A stretch of DNA of 64,000 nucleotides from Candidatus Methanoperedens sp. (lineage in GTDB: Archaea; Halobacteriota; Methanosarcinia; Methanosarcinales; Methanoperedenaceae): the NCBI GenBank assembly GCA_026552955.1, contig JAPMTS010000012.1, positions 36,106 through 100,105 on the forward strand. The letters run 5' to 3'. A program made the translations under genes and the position numbers. The notes beneath the pieces are model-generated. The model worked only from the letters and a program-made list of their open reading frames with translations, did no database searches and was not told where the DNA came from. Each line of letters opens with the position of its first letter. Within the stretch, counting starts at the first letter, position 1. Below are positions 27,923-36,807 of this stretch, piece after piece.

Positions 27923-28296
27923 TGCTGCTGGATTCTTTTGCATGGATGGAATATTTCATGGGGACCAGGAAAGGTGAAAAAGTCAAAAGATCGATAGATG
28001 ATGATATACAATTATACACATCTCCCATCGTAATAGCAGAGATATATTCAAAATCCCTCAGGACTGACGATAATGCACAAGAAAGAACGGATTTTATAAT
28101 GAAAAGGTGCGCTATCGTCGTGCTTGATGAAAAAATCGCAATTGAAGCCGCAAAGATACATGCCGAAAATAAGATCAAAACTTCGGATTTCGGTCTTCCT
28201 GATGCCATCATTCTTGCATCTGCAAGGAGCAGAAATATGAAAGTAGTGACCGGGGACCCTCATTTTAAAAATTTCAAAGATGCGGTTATGCTATGA
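27922..28296 (+). CDS. VapC-like PIN-domain ribonuclease toxin
   Basis: 124-residue PIN domain. Acidic active-site residues are in place: D4 (MLLDSFAW), E40 (VIAEIYSK), D94 (LPDAIILASA) and D112 (VTGDPHF). VapC toxins cleave tRNA or rRNA and are held in check by a DNA-binding antitoxin encoded just upstream. Here only a partial antitoxin frame precedes it, with a one-base TAATG overlap. It lies between the helicase and tyrS. Whether it is still toxic without a full VapB is unclear. Confidence 0.85.
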   Translation: MLLDSFAWMEYFMGTRKGEKVKRSIDDDIQLYTSPIVIAEIYSKSLRTDDNAQERTDFIMKRCAIVVLDEKIAIEAAKIHAENKIKTSDFGLPDAIILASARSRNMKVVTGDPHFKNFKDAVML

Positions 28297-28378
28297 TTTT
28301 GTTAACTTTTCTTCTTTATTATCGTAGAGTTTATGTTGTTGCCTGACATAGAACCGCGGTAAACAGGAACCTGCGATT

Positions 28379-29338
28379 ATGGACAAATTGGCGCTTATCA
28401 CAAGAAATACGGAAGAGATTGTAACAAAAGACGAGCTGGAAGGACTCATAAATTCTGAAAAACAACCTTCGGCATATGTAGGGTACGAACCCAGTGGTAA
28501 GATACACATGGGCCATGTGCTAACAGTAAACAAACTCCTTGACCTCCAGCAGGCGGGTTTTAAGATCAATGTACTTCTTGCCGACGTGCATGCTTATCTT
28601 AATGAAAAAGGCACAATGGAGGAAGTGGGAAAAATAGCTGATTATAACAAACGATGTTTTATCGCGCTTGGCCTGGATGAAAAGAACACCAACTTCGTGC
28701 TGGGTTCCTCATACCAGCTGAGTCCGGAATATATGCTTGATGTCATGAAACTTTCCCGTATCACAACGCTCAACAGGGCACGCAGAAGCATGGACGAAGT
28801 AAGCAGGGATGCCCAGGACCCAAAAGTATCACAGATGATATATCCCCTCATGCAGGCTCTTGATATAGCCCACCTCGGGGTTGATGTAGCAGTTGGGGGC
28901 ATCGACCAGCGCAAGATACACATGCTGGCACGGGAGGGGCTGCCTGAACTCGGATATAAGGCGCCGGTTTGTATCCATACACCCATACTTCTTGGTCTTG
29001 ACGGAAAGAAGATGTCATCCAGTAAGGGGAATTATATTTCAGTTGATGACACGCCTGAGGATATGAAAAAGAAAATAAAAGGCGCATTCTGTGTGGAGGG
29101 CGAAGTTACGGACAATCCGGTGCTTGCTCTTTTTAAGTATCATATCATGCCGCGTTTGCCTGAAATTATTATAACACGCCCTGAAAAATACGGCGGTAAC
29201 CTGCATTATGAGAGTTATGAGGCGCTTGATTCTGATTTTGCAGCCAAGACGCTGCATCCCATGGACTTGAAAGCTGCAGCAGCGCAGTATATGAATGAGA
29301 TACTTGAACCTGTGCGGAAGTTGATGGTGGAGAATTAG
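28379..29338 (+). CDS. tyrS: Tyrosyl-tRNA synthetase (archaeal type)
   Basis: 319 residues, the compact archaeal/eukaryotic-type TyrRS (EC 6.1.1.1) lacking the bacterial S4-like tail. Class I signatures are HMGH (43-46, the HIGH motif, after YEPSGK) and KMSSSKGN near residue 213. The Tyr/tRNA pocket segments QALDIAHLGVDVAVGG and the GGIDQRKIHMLARE helix are also present. It is followed 10 bases later by the Dabb protein gene, suggesting one transcript. Confidence 0.95.
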   Translation: MDKLALITRNTEEIVTKDELEGLINSEKQPSAYVGYEPSGKIHMGHVLTVNKLLDLQQAGFKINVLLADVHAYLNEKGTMEEVGKIADYNKRCFIALGLDEKNTNFVLGSSYQLSPEYMLDVMKLSRITTLNRARRSMDEVSRDAQDPKVSQMIYPLMQALDIAHLGVDVAVGGIDQRKIHMLAREGLPELGYKAPVCIHTPILLGLDGKKMSSSKGNYISVDDTPEDMKKKIKGAFCVEGEVTDNPVLALFKYHIMPRLPEIIITRPEKYGGNLHYESYEALDSDFAAKTLHPMDLKAAAAQYMNEILEPVRKLMVEN

Positions 29339-29348
29339 TTGGAGTATT

Positions 29349-29633
29349 ATGATCATCCATGTAGTTCTTTTTACATTGAAAGACAGAAGTCCCATGAGCA
29401 TTGAAAAAGCCAGGGATATCCTGCTTGGCCTGAATGGTAAGATCTCACAACTTCGCTACCTGGAAGTAGGAACCGATGTCCTTCACTCCGAACGTTCGTA
29501 TGATATTGCCCTTATAGCGAAGTTTGACTCAATGGAGGACCTGCAGGCATATCAAGTTCATCCCGTCCACCTGGAAGTGGCAAAATATATAATGTTGGCA
29601 CAGGAATCTGTGGCTGCTGTGGATTTCGAATAG
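29349..29633 (+). CDS. Dabb (stress-responsive A/B barrel) family protein
   Basis: 94-residue dimeric alpha/beta-barrel protein of the Dabb family: MIIHVVLFTLKD at the start, central LEVGTDVLHSERSYDIALIAKFDSMEDLQAYQVHPVH and a final helix. Plant and bacterial members respond to stress or act as small cyclases; the archaeal role is unknown. GGAG precedes the ATG, and the gene is 10 bases after tyrS. Confidence 0.85.
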   Translation: MIIHVVLFTLKDRSPMSIEKARDILLGLNGKISQLRYLEVGTDVLHSERSYDIALIAKFDSMEDLQAYQVHPVHLEVAKYIMLAQESVAAVDFE

Positions 29634-29736
29634 AACTAAGTTGAGTCTATGGCAAATGTGATATAATTCTTTTTTTTCTAATTTTAAGCAAAATAGACAC
29701 TTATTTTCATTAAAAATTAAAGCAAAAGCACCATTC

Positions 29737-29802
29737 GACAGGATAACATGATATACAGGATAATTTATTCATTCCAATCCTGTTGATCCTGTAAATCCTG
29801 TC
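29737..29802. repeat. Palindromic ACAGGAT-rich repeat, copy 1
   Basis: A 66-base inverted repeat built of ACAGGAT units about 9 bases apart on the left arm and their complement ATCCTGT on the right arm. Its last 25 bases are identical to those of the copy at 48577-48644. It sits in the 250-base convergent gap between the Dabb gene and tsr3, in otherwise AT-rich sequence with no gene. Could be a MITE-like element, a transcript-end structure or a protein-binding array. Confidence 0.8.
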
Positions 29803-29881
29803 TGAAATTTTAAAATTTTTTAGGATTTGAGCTTTTTTAAGAATTTATTTTAGATTTTAAGCTATCTTGCCTTTGGCTCAA

Positions 29882-30388
29882 CTAAGAAGGCAGATAATCT
29901 GCCTGGATCTTCACGACTTCGGTACTATCCTTCGCTTCTGAATATCTCTCCAGGGGTTCCCGGTTCAAATCAAGGAATACGGGTCCCCATTTGAACTTAT
30001 TGAGAATAAGCGCTGCCTGTTCTTTTTCCCCCAATATATAGAGCGCCGCAGCAAAAGCCTCTACTGAGCTCAATTTGAAAGGCTTGCCAAAATTTATGGC
30101 ATTTGCCGCAAGAAGGTATGGAAGGGCGCGGTGCTTCATCATAAGTCTCTGGAGAATGGGGAACACGCGTTCAACCTCTTCCCATGAGCAGTCCAGGACT
30201 ACGATACCATGTCTTGCATCATCGGCAGGAGACAGCGCCTGGTGTGCAAAGGGATCAAGGAATATCGCCTGCCTTGGAAGTGTCCTGGGATTTTTATGGA
30301 GCTTTGCAAGATTGAACCTTGCAAGCTTTTTACCGGTGCACTTCTTGGGGTCACACTGGTCGGCATGGTAAAAATGAAGAGAAAACAT
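29882..30388 (-). CDS. tsr3: Tsr3-like rRNA aminocarboxypropyltransferase
   Basis: 168 residues, the former DUF367 family. Tsr3 transfers the 3-amino-3-carboxypropyl group of SAM to a hypermodified uridine of 16S/18S rRNA. Recognisable are [18 protein letters not shown] at the N-terminus, [27 protein letters not shown] and [30 protein letters not shown]. It is the last gene of the six-gene minus-strand operon, 8 bases after the aminotransferase. Confidence 0.9.
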   Translation of the reverse strand: MFSLHFYHADQCDPKKCTGKKLARFNLAKLHKNPRTLPRQAIFLDPFAHQALSPADDARHGIVVLDCSWEEVERVFPILQRLMMKHRALPYLLAANAINFGKPFKLSSVEAFAAALYILGEKEQAALILNKFKWGPVFLDLNREPLERYSEAKDSTEVVKIQADYLPS

Positions 30389-30396
30389 AATAGTTG

Positions 30397-31509
30397 CTAT
30401 TCCAATACGGTTTCCATCACAATAAGCGCCCTCCTTAAATTCTCCTCTGAGGTCGCATACGATATCCTGATATGTCCCTTCCCATTCTCACCAAAAGCCG
30501 AACCGGGAACCACAATAATGCCATTTTTCAGCATTTTTTGCGGTGCATCGTCATCACTGACTTCAGGGAATGCGTAGAATGCCCCTTCCGGTTTTACGCA
30601 TTTTATACCCATCGCGCCCAGGCCTTCCATGACAATATCTCTCCTTTTCCTGAAACTATCCCTCATTTGCTTCACGCAATCCTGAGGGCCTTCAAGGGCT
30701 GCCTGCGCTGCCTTCTGGGCGATCGAATTTGCGCATGCCTGGATATACTGGTGGACTTTTAGCATCTGCTCCACATATTCCTTCCTCGCGGCTGCATATC
30801 CAATGCGCCAGCCCGTCATAGCATATGTCTTTGAGACCGCGTTTATTGTTATCACATTATCGGTGAACTGGGCAGGGCTCACATGCTCGCCTTCATAAAT
30901 GAAATGTTCATACACTTCATCGGAAAGTATCGTAATATCATTATCATCTGCAATTTCAGCAATCGCTTTCATTTCTTTTCTTGTCTGCACCGTACCCGTA
31001 GGATTTGAGGGTGAGTTAACAATGATCACTCGCGTCTGTGCAGTGATCAGTTCATTTACCGCTTCCGGGGTCATGGTCAATTTTTCACCAAGAGGAACGC
31101 CTATGATTTTTCCGCCAGATATCTTTGTCAAAGCACTATAAGAAACAAATCCCGGGTCCGGTATTAAAACCTCATCCCCTTTATCGACAAGAGCCACAAG
31201 TGCAATATGGAGGGCCTCTGATGCTCCAGATGTAACTATGACCTCATCCTGGGATACAGTAAAATGATTCTCAGATTCGAACTTCCGGGAAAGGGCCGAC
31301 CGCAATTCAGGAAAGCCAGAATTCATTGTATAACCGGTTAAGCCTTTGTTGATAGCTTCGATCGCCGCATCTTTTATATGCTGCGGTGTATCAAAATCAG
31401 GCTGTCCAAGCCCAAGGTTGACCGAATTCGGGCCTGCTCCTTCAAACATCTTTCGTATTCCTGAGATGTCAATGCTTTTTACGCGTTGAGAAAACATGGT
31501 TTTACTCAA
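30397..31509 (-). CDS. Class I PLP-dependent aminotransferase
   Basis: 370-residue fold-type I aminotransferase, AspC/AspB-like. Landmarks are [39 protein letters not shown] and [15 protein letters not shown] with the PLP-binding Lys. Typical substrates are aspartate or aromatic amino acids; the exact one cannot be read off. The start overlaps the end of the phosphohexuloisomerase gene by 8 bases, so they are co-translated. With the MTA phosphorylase two genes upstream, a part in methionine salvage is possible but unproven. Confidence 0.9.
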   Translation of the reverse strand: MSKTMFSQRVKSIDISGIRKMFEGAGPNSVNLGLGQPDFDTPQHIKDAAIEAINKGLTGYTMNSGFPELRSALSRKFESENHFTVSQDEVIVTSGASEALHIALVALVDKGDEVLIPDPGFVSYSALTKISGGKIIGVPLGEKLTMTPEAVNELITAQTRVIIVNSPSNPTGTVQTRKEMKAIAEIADDNDITILSDEVYEHFIYEGEHVSPAQFTDNVITINAVSKTYAMTGWRIGYAAARKEYVEQMLKVHQYIQACANSIAQKAAQAALEGPQDCVKQMRDSFRKRRDIVMEGLGAMGIKCVKPEGAFYAFPEVSDDDAPQKMLKNGIIVVPGSAFGENGKGHIRISYATSEENLRRALIVMETVLE

Positions 31510-32110
31510 AAACCGTATGCCTTTTCTTCAATTCGGCTTCGCTTGCTCCCGTCCTGACCATCAGCTCTGAGATCACAGCATCAAGAAAAACAAGGGCACA
31601 TATCTCAAAAATCGTCCCAAGGGGAGCTAACTGGGGATAACCTATCATCCTTCGTTCGTGATAATCCTCATAAACGACATCATCTTTGGGTCTTCCCGGG
31701 ACTATCAAAACAATATCTGAAATTTTACCAAGGGTAGAATCCCTGTTTGATGTAATGACCGCAAGAGTTGAGCCTATTTTCTTGGCGATCACACCCAGAT
31801 TTGCAATGGAAGGAGTCTCCCCGGAACCTGATACTGCAATTACAAGATCATCCGGTTGCACTGCCGGGGTGGTCGTTTCACCTACGACATAAACATCAAA
31901 ACCAAGATGCATAAGCCTCATCGCAAAAGCTTTAGCCGCAAGCCCGGATCTTCCGGCTCCCATAAGGAATATCGTTTTGGAATCTATTATACCATTAACA
32001 AGCAATGTCACTGATCCTGTATCAAGTTTTAATGCCACCTTTTTTATATGATCAGCAATAAGATTCATTGATACGATAGTTGCTTCGCATTCTTTCTTTG
32101 TGGATTTCAT
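31502..32110 (-). CDS. 6-phospho-3-hexuloisomerase (SIS domain)
   Basis: 202-residue SIS-domain sugar isomerase of the PHI (HxlB) type: FLMGAGRSGLAAKAFAMRLMHLGF, IAVSGSGETPS and the C-terminal PLGTIFEICALVFLDAV. It interconverts hexulose-6-phosphate and fructose-6-phosphate. In archaea without the oxidative pentose pathway, PHI with HPS makes ribulose-5-phosphate from fructose-6-phosphate. No HPS gene is in the window. It overlaps both neighbours (4 and 8 bases), the tightest packing of the operon. Confidence 0.88.
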   Translation of the reverse strand: MKSTKKECEATIVSMNLIADHIKKVALKLDTGSVTLLVNGIIDSKTIFLMGAGRSGLAAKAFAMRLMHLGFDVYVVGETTTPAVQPDDLVIAVSGSGETPSIANLGVIAKKIGSTLAVITSNRDSTLGKISDIVLIVPGRPKDDVVYEDYHERRMIGYPQLAPLGTIFEICALVFLDAVISELMVRTGASEAELKKRHTVFE

Positions 32111-32622
32111 AGTAATACTTTTTCCTCTTTATCTTTATACTCGATTCTTTTTATCTCCCATCCCTCAAGATTTTTCAATTTATTGTAAATAAAGTTGATC
32201 TTCTCAGGGCTTCCATCCCAGAGAAGTGTTTTCCTTATGTCCTTTTCCCGGAGTTGTTCCACGACGGATCTAACGAAATGTGCCATTGCTACCTTCTTGT
32301 AGAAAGGTATATTAAAAACAACCCTGTAACATCCTCTGGTTTTTGCGTATGATGTCAAAACATATCCCATATTCTCATATTTACCAATGTTCTTATAATC
32401 GCATAATATTTCCTGTTCAAGAGTAAGGGATGAATCAATACTGGATATTCCAAAAATCACATCTCGAATCAACGATTCACTCGCCCTCCTGCCAAACCAT
32501 AATGTGATCTTGCCTGTGGAAAGGGAAACAGTGATGTCATCGCGCCCGAGTTCAACAATAGTTACGTACTGACTGTCTTTAAGAAATATGGATTTTCCGG
32601 AAACCTCCTTTTTTACACTCAT
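32107..32622 (-). CDS. Conserved-looking protein of unknown function in salvage operon
   Basis: 171 residues, alpha/beta, without membrane segments or Cys motifs. The first half is strand-rich (YVTIVELGRDDITVSLSTGKITLWF), the second has paired helices (MAHFVRSVVEQLREKDIRKTL). I do not recognise the family. It starts 37 bases after the MTA phosphorylase and overlaps the PHI gene by 4 bases, so it probably works with these sugar/nucleoside enzymes or is just co-expressed. Confidence 0.7.
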   Translation of the reverse strand: MSVKKEVSGKSIFLKDSQYVTIVELGRDDITVSLSTGKITLWFGRRASESLIRDVIFGISSIDSSLTLEQEILCDYKNIGKYENMGYVLTSYAKTRGCYRVVFNIPFYKKVAMAHFVRSVVEQLREKDIRKTLLWDGSPEKINFIYNKLKNLEGWEIKRIEYKDKEEKVLL

Positions 32623-32658
32623 ATACTTATGCTGAAATAACTATTATTTACCAAATAA

Positions 32659-33510
32659 TTATATATATTTACCGATCAAATCTGCCAATTTCCGCTTTGT
32701 CTCAACAGGGATCTTATCAGGTGCAGTAACGATCGCCCCTGCTAAAGCATTTGAGCATACGCAATTTCTCTCATGAGAAATACGTGGAATGATCTCTTTA
32801 ATAATTTTACGGACTGCATCCTCATTTTTCATTGCATTGGAAATAACCGTCTCAATATTGACATCAGTTTCATGCCAGACATCATAATCAGTAACGGTTG
32901 CTATCATGCTATAGCAAATCTGGGCTTCCCGGGCAAGTTTTGCTTCAGGAAGAGCTGTCATCCCGATGATATCAAAACCGAGCGCTTGATAGACTCTCGA
33001 CTCTGCGCGTGTTGAAAATTGCGGCCCTTCCATACAGACATACGTTCCTTTTTCATGTACGGAATAACCCAGTTTCCTTGTTATCCTGGCGATCATTGAA
33101 GACATCTCAGGACAAAAAGGATCGGCAAAACCGATATGGACAACTATTCCGTCTTCAAAGAATGTGCTCTCTCTCATTCTCGTCCTGTCATATATCTGAT
33201 CGGGTATTACGATGTCAAGGGGTGCATGTTCAAGTTTAAGGCTTCCCACTGCTGATGCTGATATAATCCTTTTCACGCCGAGTTTCTTAAGTGCCAGGAT
33301 ATTTGCCCTGGAATTCAAATCAGTCGGTGAGATCCTGTGCCCTTTCCCATGCCTCGGTAGAAATGCAACATTAATTTCACCAAAAGATCCAATTGTGATG
33401 GCATCGGATGGTTTCCCAAACGGTGTGTCTATTTCAACTTCCTGTACATGATCCAGCATTGCGGTATCGTAAACGCCGGTTCCTCCAATTACTGCAATAT
33501 CAGCCTGCAT
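32659..33510 (-). CDS. mtnP: S-methyl-5'-thioadenosine/nucleoside phosphorylase
   Basis: Cleaves 5'-methylthioadenosine (or a related purine nucleoside) with phosphate to free base and sugar-1-phosphate. 283 residues from the ATG at 33510; an ATG six codons upstream at 33528 would overlap the preceding stop by 14 bases. Landmarks are GGTGVYD at the start, LPRHGKGHRISPTDLNSRAN, MEGPQFSTRAES and MTALPEAKLAREAQICYSMIATVTDYD. Together with the phosphoribosyltransferase just upstream it forms a purine-salvage pair. Some archaeal members prefer inosine derivatives, so substrate needs testing. Confidence 0.9.
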   Translation of the reverse strand: MQADIAVIGGTGVYDTAMLDHVQEVEIDTPFGKPSDAITIGSFGEINVAFLPRHGKGHRISPTDLNSRANILALKKLGVKRIISASAVGSLKLEHAPLDIVIPDQIYDRTRMRESTFFEDGIVVHIGFADPFCPEMSSMIARITRKLGYSVHEKGTYVCMEGPQFSTRAESRVYQALGFDIIGMTALPEAKLAREAQICYSMIATVTDYDVWHETDVNIETVISNAMKNEDAVRKIIKEIIPRISHERNCVCSNALAGAIVTAPDKIPVETKRKLADLIGKYI

Positions 33511-33514
33511 TTTT

Positions 33515-34219
33515 CTATGCCCCTTCATATGTCCATGTTTTTTTTCCTGAACTGTTCTTTGGTTTGATCAGTCTTCTTCTTACCATCTCATCGAGTATCT
33601 CATCCATACGGTCAGGCTGTGCGATCTCAAAGCCTATCGGGTCGATGTTGTGATACTTTGATAATCCTGCTCTGATCTGTTCAATATTCCATTCGTTTTT
33701 CTTTTCCTTGACCATAAGCCTGGAAATGATATCTATCATATCCTCGATAAAATTCCAGGGAAATACTATCCAGCCCCATTCCGAAACCACTTCGCCGCAA
33801 TAATCGGGTTTTATCTCCGATGTATACAGGTATTGGAGCACTGCGGTCCTTACCTCTTTAGGATTCTGTTTGCTCACATATTCTTTTGAGTGTGTGATAC
33901 TTTTACCTGTGTCGGTGATATCATCAACGATCAGTACTTTCTTTCCAGCTACTGCATTGTCTGCTAGCGGATACTTAATGCTGGGGCCACTGCCTGCATT
34001 TGCAGTGCCAACATAGTGCTCGATCTTAAGGCTTGTCAGATCATTGAGCCCCAGAAAATCGCAAAGCACCCTTCCGGCGAACCATCCTCCGCGCGCCAAT
34101 GCTATTATCGTATCGGGTTCATACCCTGATCTTTTCACATCATTCGCTACATGCCTGCACAGGTCGTAAATATAATCCCAGTTAGTTATTACACATTTGA
34201 ATTTATCAGGAAGTACCAT
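33515..34219 (-). CDS. Purine-type phosphoribosyltransferase
   Basis: 234 residues. The PRPP-binding loop VLIVDDITDTGKS is centred near residue 100, with IIALARGGWFAGR upstream; this is the xanthine/guanine/hypoxanthine PRTase type. The C-terminal ~85 residues form an additional helical region (WNIEQIRAGLSKY..MDEILDEMVRRRLI) that looks like a small winged-helix, not usual in plain PRTases. First gene of the six-gene operon, four bases before the MTA phosphorylase. Salvage of the base released by that enzyme is the natural inference. Confidence 0.88.
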   Translation of the reverse strand: MVLPDKFKCVITNWDYIYDLCRHVANDVKRSGYEPDTIIALARGGWFAGRVLCDFLGLNDLTSLKIEHYVGTANAGSGPSIKYPLADNAVAGKKVLIVDDITDTGKSITHSKEYVSKQNPKEVRTAVLQYLYTSEIKPDYCGEVVSEWGWIVFPWNFIEDMIDIISRLMVKEKKNEWNIEQIRAGLSKYHNIDPIGFEIAQPDRMDEILDEMVRRRLIKPKNSSGKKTWTYEGA

Positions 34220-34380
34220 TATGTTGCCACCGCAACGGAAAGGGTATTACAGGTTAATATATTTTTTGGAAAATAATCGTACTCAACAGAAAATATTCGC
34301 AGATACAACATAAATATTATTAAGACATAAGCTAAAATCAGTCCAATTAAAGCATAATTCTAGCATAAGGAGAATATAAT

Positions 34381-35346
34381 ATTTTCAAAATAACCAAGCC
34401 AAAAATAAAATATTTTTTATTGATATTGGGAGCAATAATAATTTTTTTCCTGATCTTTAATTCAGGTAATTTCACACCCCAGGAAGAGAAAGAAAAAAAA
34501 AAGCCTTCCATACCTTCCATATCCATTGGCTGTAACAGGGTCTTTTGGGAAAACGCACAGGAAGTCCTGGAAGCAACGGTAAATAACATAAGTAATCCGT
34601 CATTTGAATGGAAAATGAATGGCACCCCCATCAGCACGAACCATAAGTTCTTACAAGAATTTGGGATCGGAGAGCATTTGATATCGCTCAATGTCACTTT
34701 CAATAACCAGACGCTTTCTGCAAAAAAATCAATCCAGGTCATTGATTCAGTTGATGGCATAACTATTAACGAATATGCGGTTTCGAAAAACCAGTGGGGA
34801 TTCCAGACAATGTTCAAGGGAAAAAATACAGGGGTAAAAGAAGTGATGGTCTTTGTTGATTCATTATCACCATTGCAGGTAAATGATTGCGGTGTAGTTT
34901 CAACTAAAGCCCTTTTTTCGGGAAAACACAAATGGAAAGCCCAATATCATGATGTCAACATAGCATCCGGCACGTTCAATATCAAGGAAACGAGCGAATT
35001 GAAAATCAACAGGATCGAAATTGCGCCAACTTATACGGCGGGAAGTGTCGTGAAGGGAAAAATCATTCTTGTGAATACAGGGTCCGTGCCGATAACAGAA
35101 TTCGCAACAAACACGCTTGCGGTAAATAATGATTATGCATGGATGGGAGACAGGGCAAAAAGAGAATATTGGGATCAATATAAAGTAAATATTGAGCCGG
35201 GTGAGACCTATGAAATCCCGATACAGATGACGATCCCGGAAAAAGTAAGCGGGATAAGACCTTCGGGAAAATATACCATAACAGTATACATATTGTTAAA
35301 AGGTGTAAAAGTGGATACGAAAATTGTAACCACGGTAGTAAGATAA
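34381..35346 (+). CDS. Membrane-anchored extracytoplasmic beta-sandwich protein, possible ATT start
   Basis: A single N-terminal membrane helix (LILGAIIIFFLIFN) is followed by ~290 residues rich in beta strands with several N-x-S/T sequons, ending in a CARDB-like region (GKIILVNTGSVPITEF..GETYEIPI). No family is recognised. There is no ATG. A TTG at 34420 lacks an RBS. An in-frame ATT at 34381 lies 8 bases after GGAG (34369-34372) and gives a normal basic N-terminus before the helix (FKITKPKIKYF), so ATT is the best start by context, though rare; an earlier ATG lost by mutation is also possible. Confidence 0.6.
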   Translation: MFKITKPKIKYFLLILGAIIIFFLIFNSGNFTPQEEKEKKKPSIPSISIGCNRVFWENAQEVLEATVNNISNPSFEWKMNGTPISTNHKFLQEFGIGEHLISLNVTFNNQTLSAKKSIQVIDSVDGITINEYAVSKNQWGFQTMFKGKNTGVKEVMVFVDSLSPLQVNDCGVVSTKALFSGKHKWKAQYHDVNIASGTFNIKETSELKINRIEIAPTYTAGSVVKGKIILVNTGSVPITEFATNTLAVNNDYAWMGDRAKREYWDQYKVNIEPGETYEIPIQMTIPEKVSGIRPSGKYTITVYILLKGVKVDTKIVTTVVR

Positions 35347-35455
35347 TGAACTCAACGATTTGTTGATTATAATACTTTCCTGTAAAAAAGACCATATCTA
35401 TAAAAACCTAAATGATGTAAAGAATCCCAAATTAAAATAAAGGTTTTTATCGATC

Positions 35456-36805
35456 ATGTCCAATGACATCATAACAAAAGTTAAACGTGCAAAAAGCGCC
35501 TCCATCCCCCTGGCAAGCGTATCTGGTGACATTAAGAACAACGCGCTTGCGGCAATGGCACAGGCACTGGATTTGAACCGGGAGATAATAATCTCTGCAA
35601 ATAAAAAAGATATCACAGCGGCTGGAAAGCTCGCTGAGGCAGGAAAGCTCTCAAACTCTCTTGTCAAGAGGCTTAACGTTGATGATACTAAAATTGACGA
35701 GATGATTGCAGGCGTAAGGGATGTCCTGAAATTTGAAGACCCGGTCGGGAAAACACTTTCTGCCCTTGAGCTGGATAACGGTCTTGAATTATATCAGGTA
35801 AGCTGTCCAATCGGATTGATCGGGGTTATTTTTGAATCTCGTCCCGATGTCGTTCCGCAGATAATGTCACTTTGCCTAAAAAGCGGAAATGCTACCATTT
35901 TCAAGGGCGGCAGCGAAGCAGGTAATTCCAACAGGACAATATTTGATGTACTTGTAAATGCGATCGAAACTACTCAGGGATTACCGCATGGTACATTTGC
36001 GCTTATGGAAACAAGGGAAGAAGTAAACGAGATGCTAAAACTTGATGATTACATCAACCTCATAATCCCCCGCGGCTCAAACGAGTTCGTAAAATACATC
36101 CAGGATAACACACGTATCCCGGTCCTTGGCCATTCATCCGGTATATGCCATGTGTATGTGGACAAAGAGGCTGACCTTGCCAAAGCATATGATGTTTGTT
36201 ATGATTCCAAGGTTCAGTATGCTGCTGTGTGCAATGCAATGGAAACTTTACTTATTCACAGGGATATTGCGGGAACATTTCTCCCGGAAATGGCGAAAAA
36301 ATACGATGCATCAGGCGTAGAACTCAGGTGCGATGAACCGTCATTCGATCTGCTAGAAGATATAGGATTCTTAAAAGCGATAATGCATGCGACGCAGGAG
36401 GATTGGAAAACAGAATATAATGACCTTATCCTTTCCATCAAAATAGTAGATTCAATGGAGGAAGCGATAGGCCATATCAACAAATACGGTTCACATCATA
36501 CCGATGCCATCATAACAAAAAACAAAACCAGTGCCGGTAAATTCATTAATCTTGTGGATTCCTCAAGCGTGATGTGGAATGCATCTACCCGCTTTTCGGA
36601 CGGGTTCCGTTATGGAAAAGGCGCTGAAGTAGGAATTAGCACTAATAAAATACATGCCCGCGGGCCTGTAGGAATGGAAGGCCTGCTGATATACAAGTAT
36701 GCCCTTATCGGTAATGGCCAAAAGGTAGCTGACTATGTGGGAAAGAATGCCAGGAAATTTACTCATAAGAAATTAAAAGCAGAATTTTCTGAAAAAATGG
36801 GATAG
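35456..36805 (+). CDS. proA: Glutamate-5-semialdehyde dehydrogenase
   Basis: 449 residues, full length. Reduces glutamyl-5-phosphate to glutamate-5-semialdehyde (EC 1.2.1.41) in proline synthesis. Family landmarks are PIGLIGVIFESRPDVVPQI, LKSGNATIFKGGSEA, IIPRGSNEFVKYIQ, the catalytic Cys in AAVCNAMETLLI and MWNASTRFSDGFRYGKGAEVGIST. Two bases separate it from proB, so the pair is an operon. Proline may also serve as an osmolyte. Confidence 0.95.
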   Translation: MSNDIITKVKRAKSASIPLASVSGDIKNNALAAMAQALDLNREIIISANKKDITAAGKLAEAGKLSNSLVKRLNVDDTKIDEMIAGVRDVLKFEDPVGKTLSALELDNGLELYQVSCPIGLIGVIFESRPDVVPQIMSLCLKSGNATIFKGGSEAGNSNRTIFDVLVNAIETTQGLPHGTFALMETREEVNEMLKLDDYINLIIPRGSNEFVKYIQDNTRIPVLGHSSGICHVYVDKEADLAKAYDVCYDSKVQYAAVCNAMETLLIHRDIAGTFLPEMAKKYDASGVELRCDEPSFDLLEDIGFLKAIMHATQEDWKTEYNDLILSIKIVDSMEEAIGHINKYGSHHTDAIITKNKTSAGKFINLVDSSSVMWNASTRFSDGFRYGKGAEVGISTNKIHARGPVGMEGLLIYKYALIGNGQKVADYVGKNARKFTHKKLKAEFSEKMG

Positions 36806-36807
36806 GA

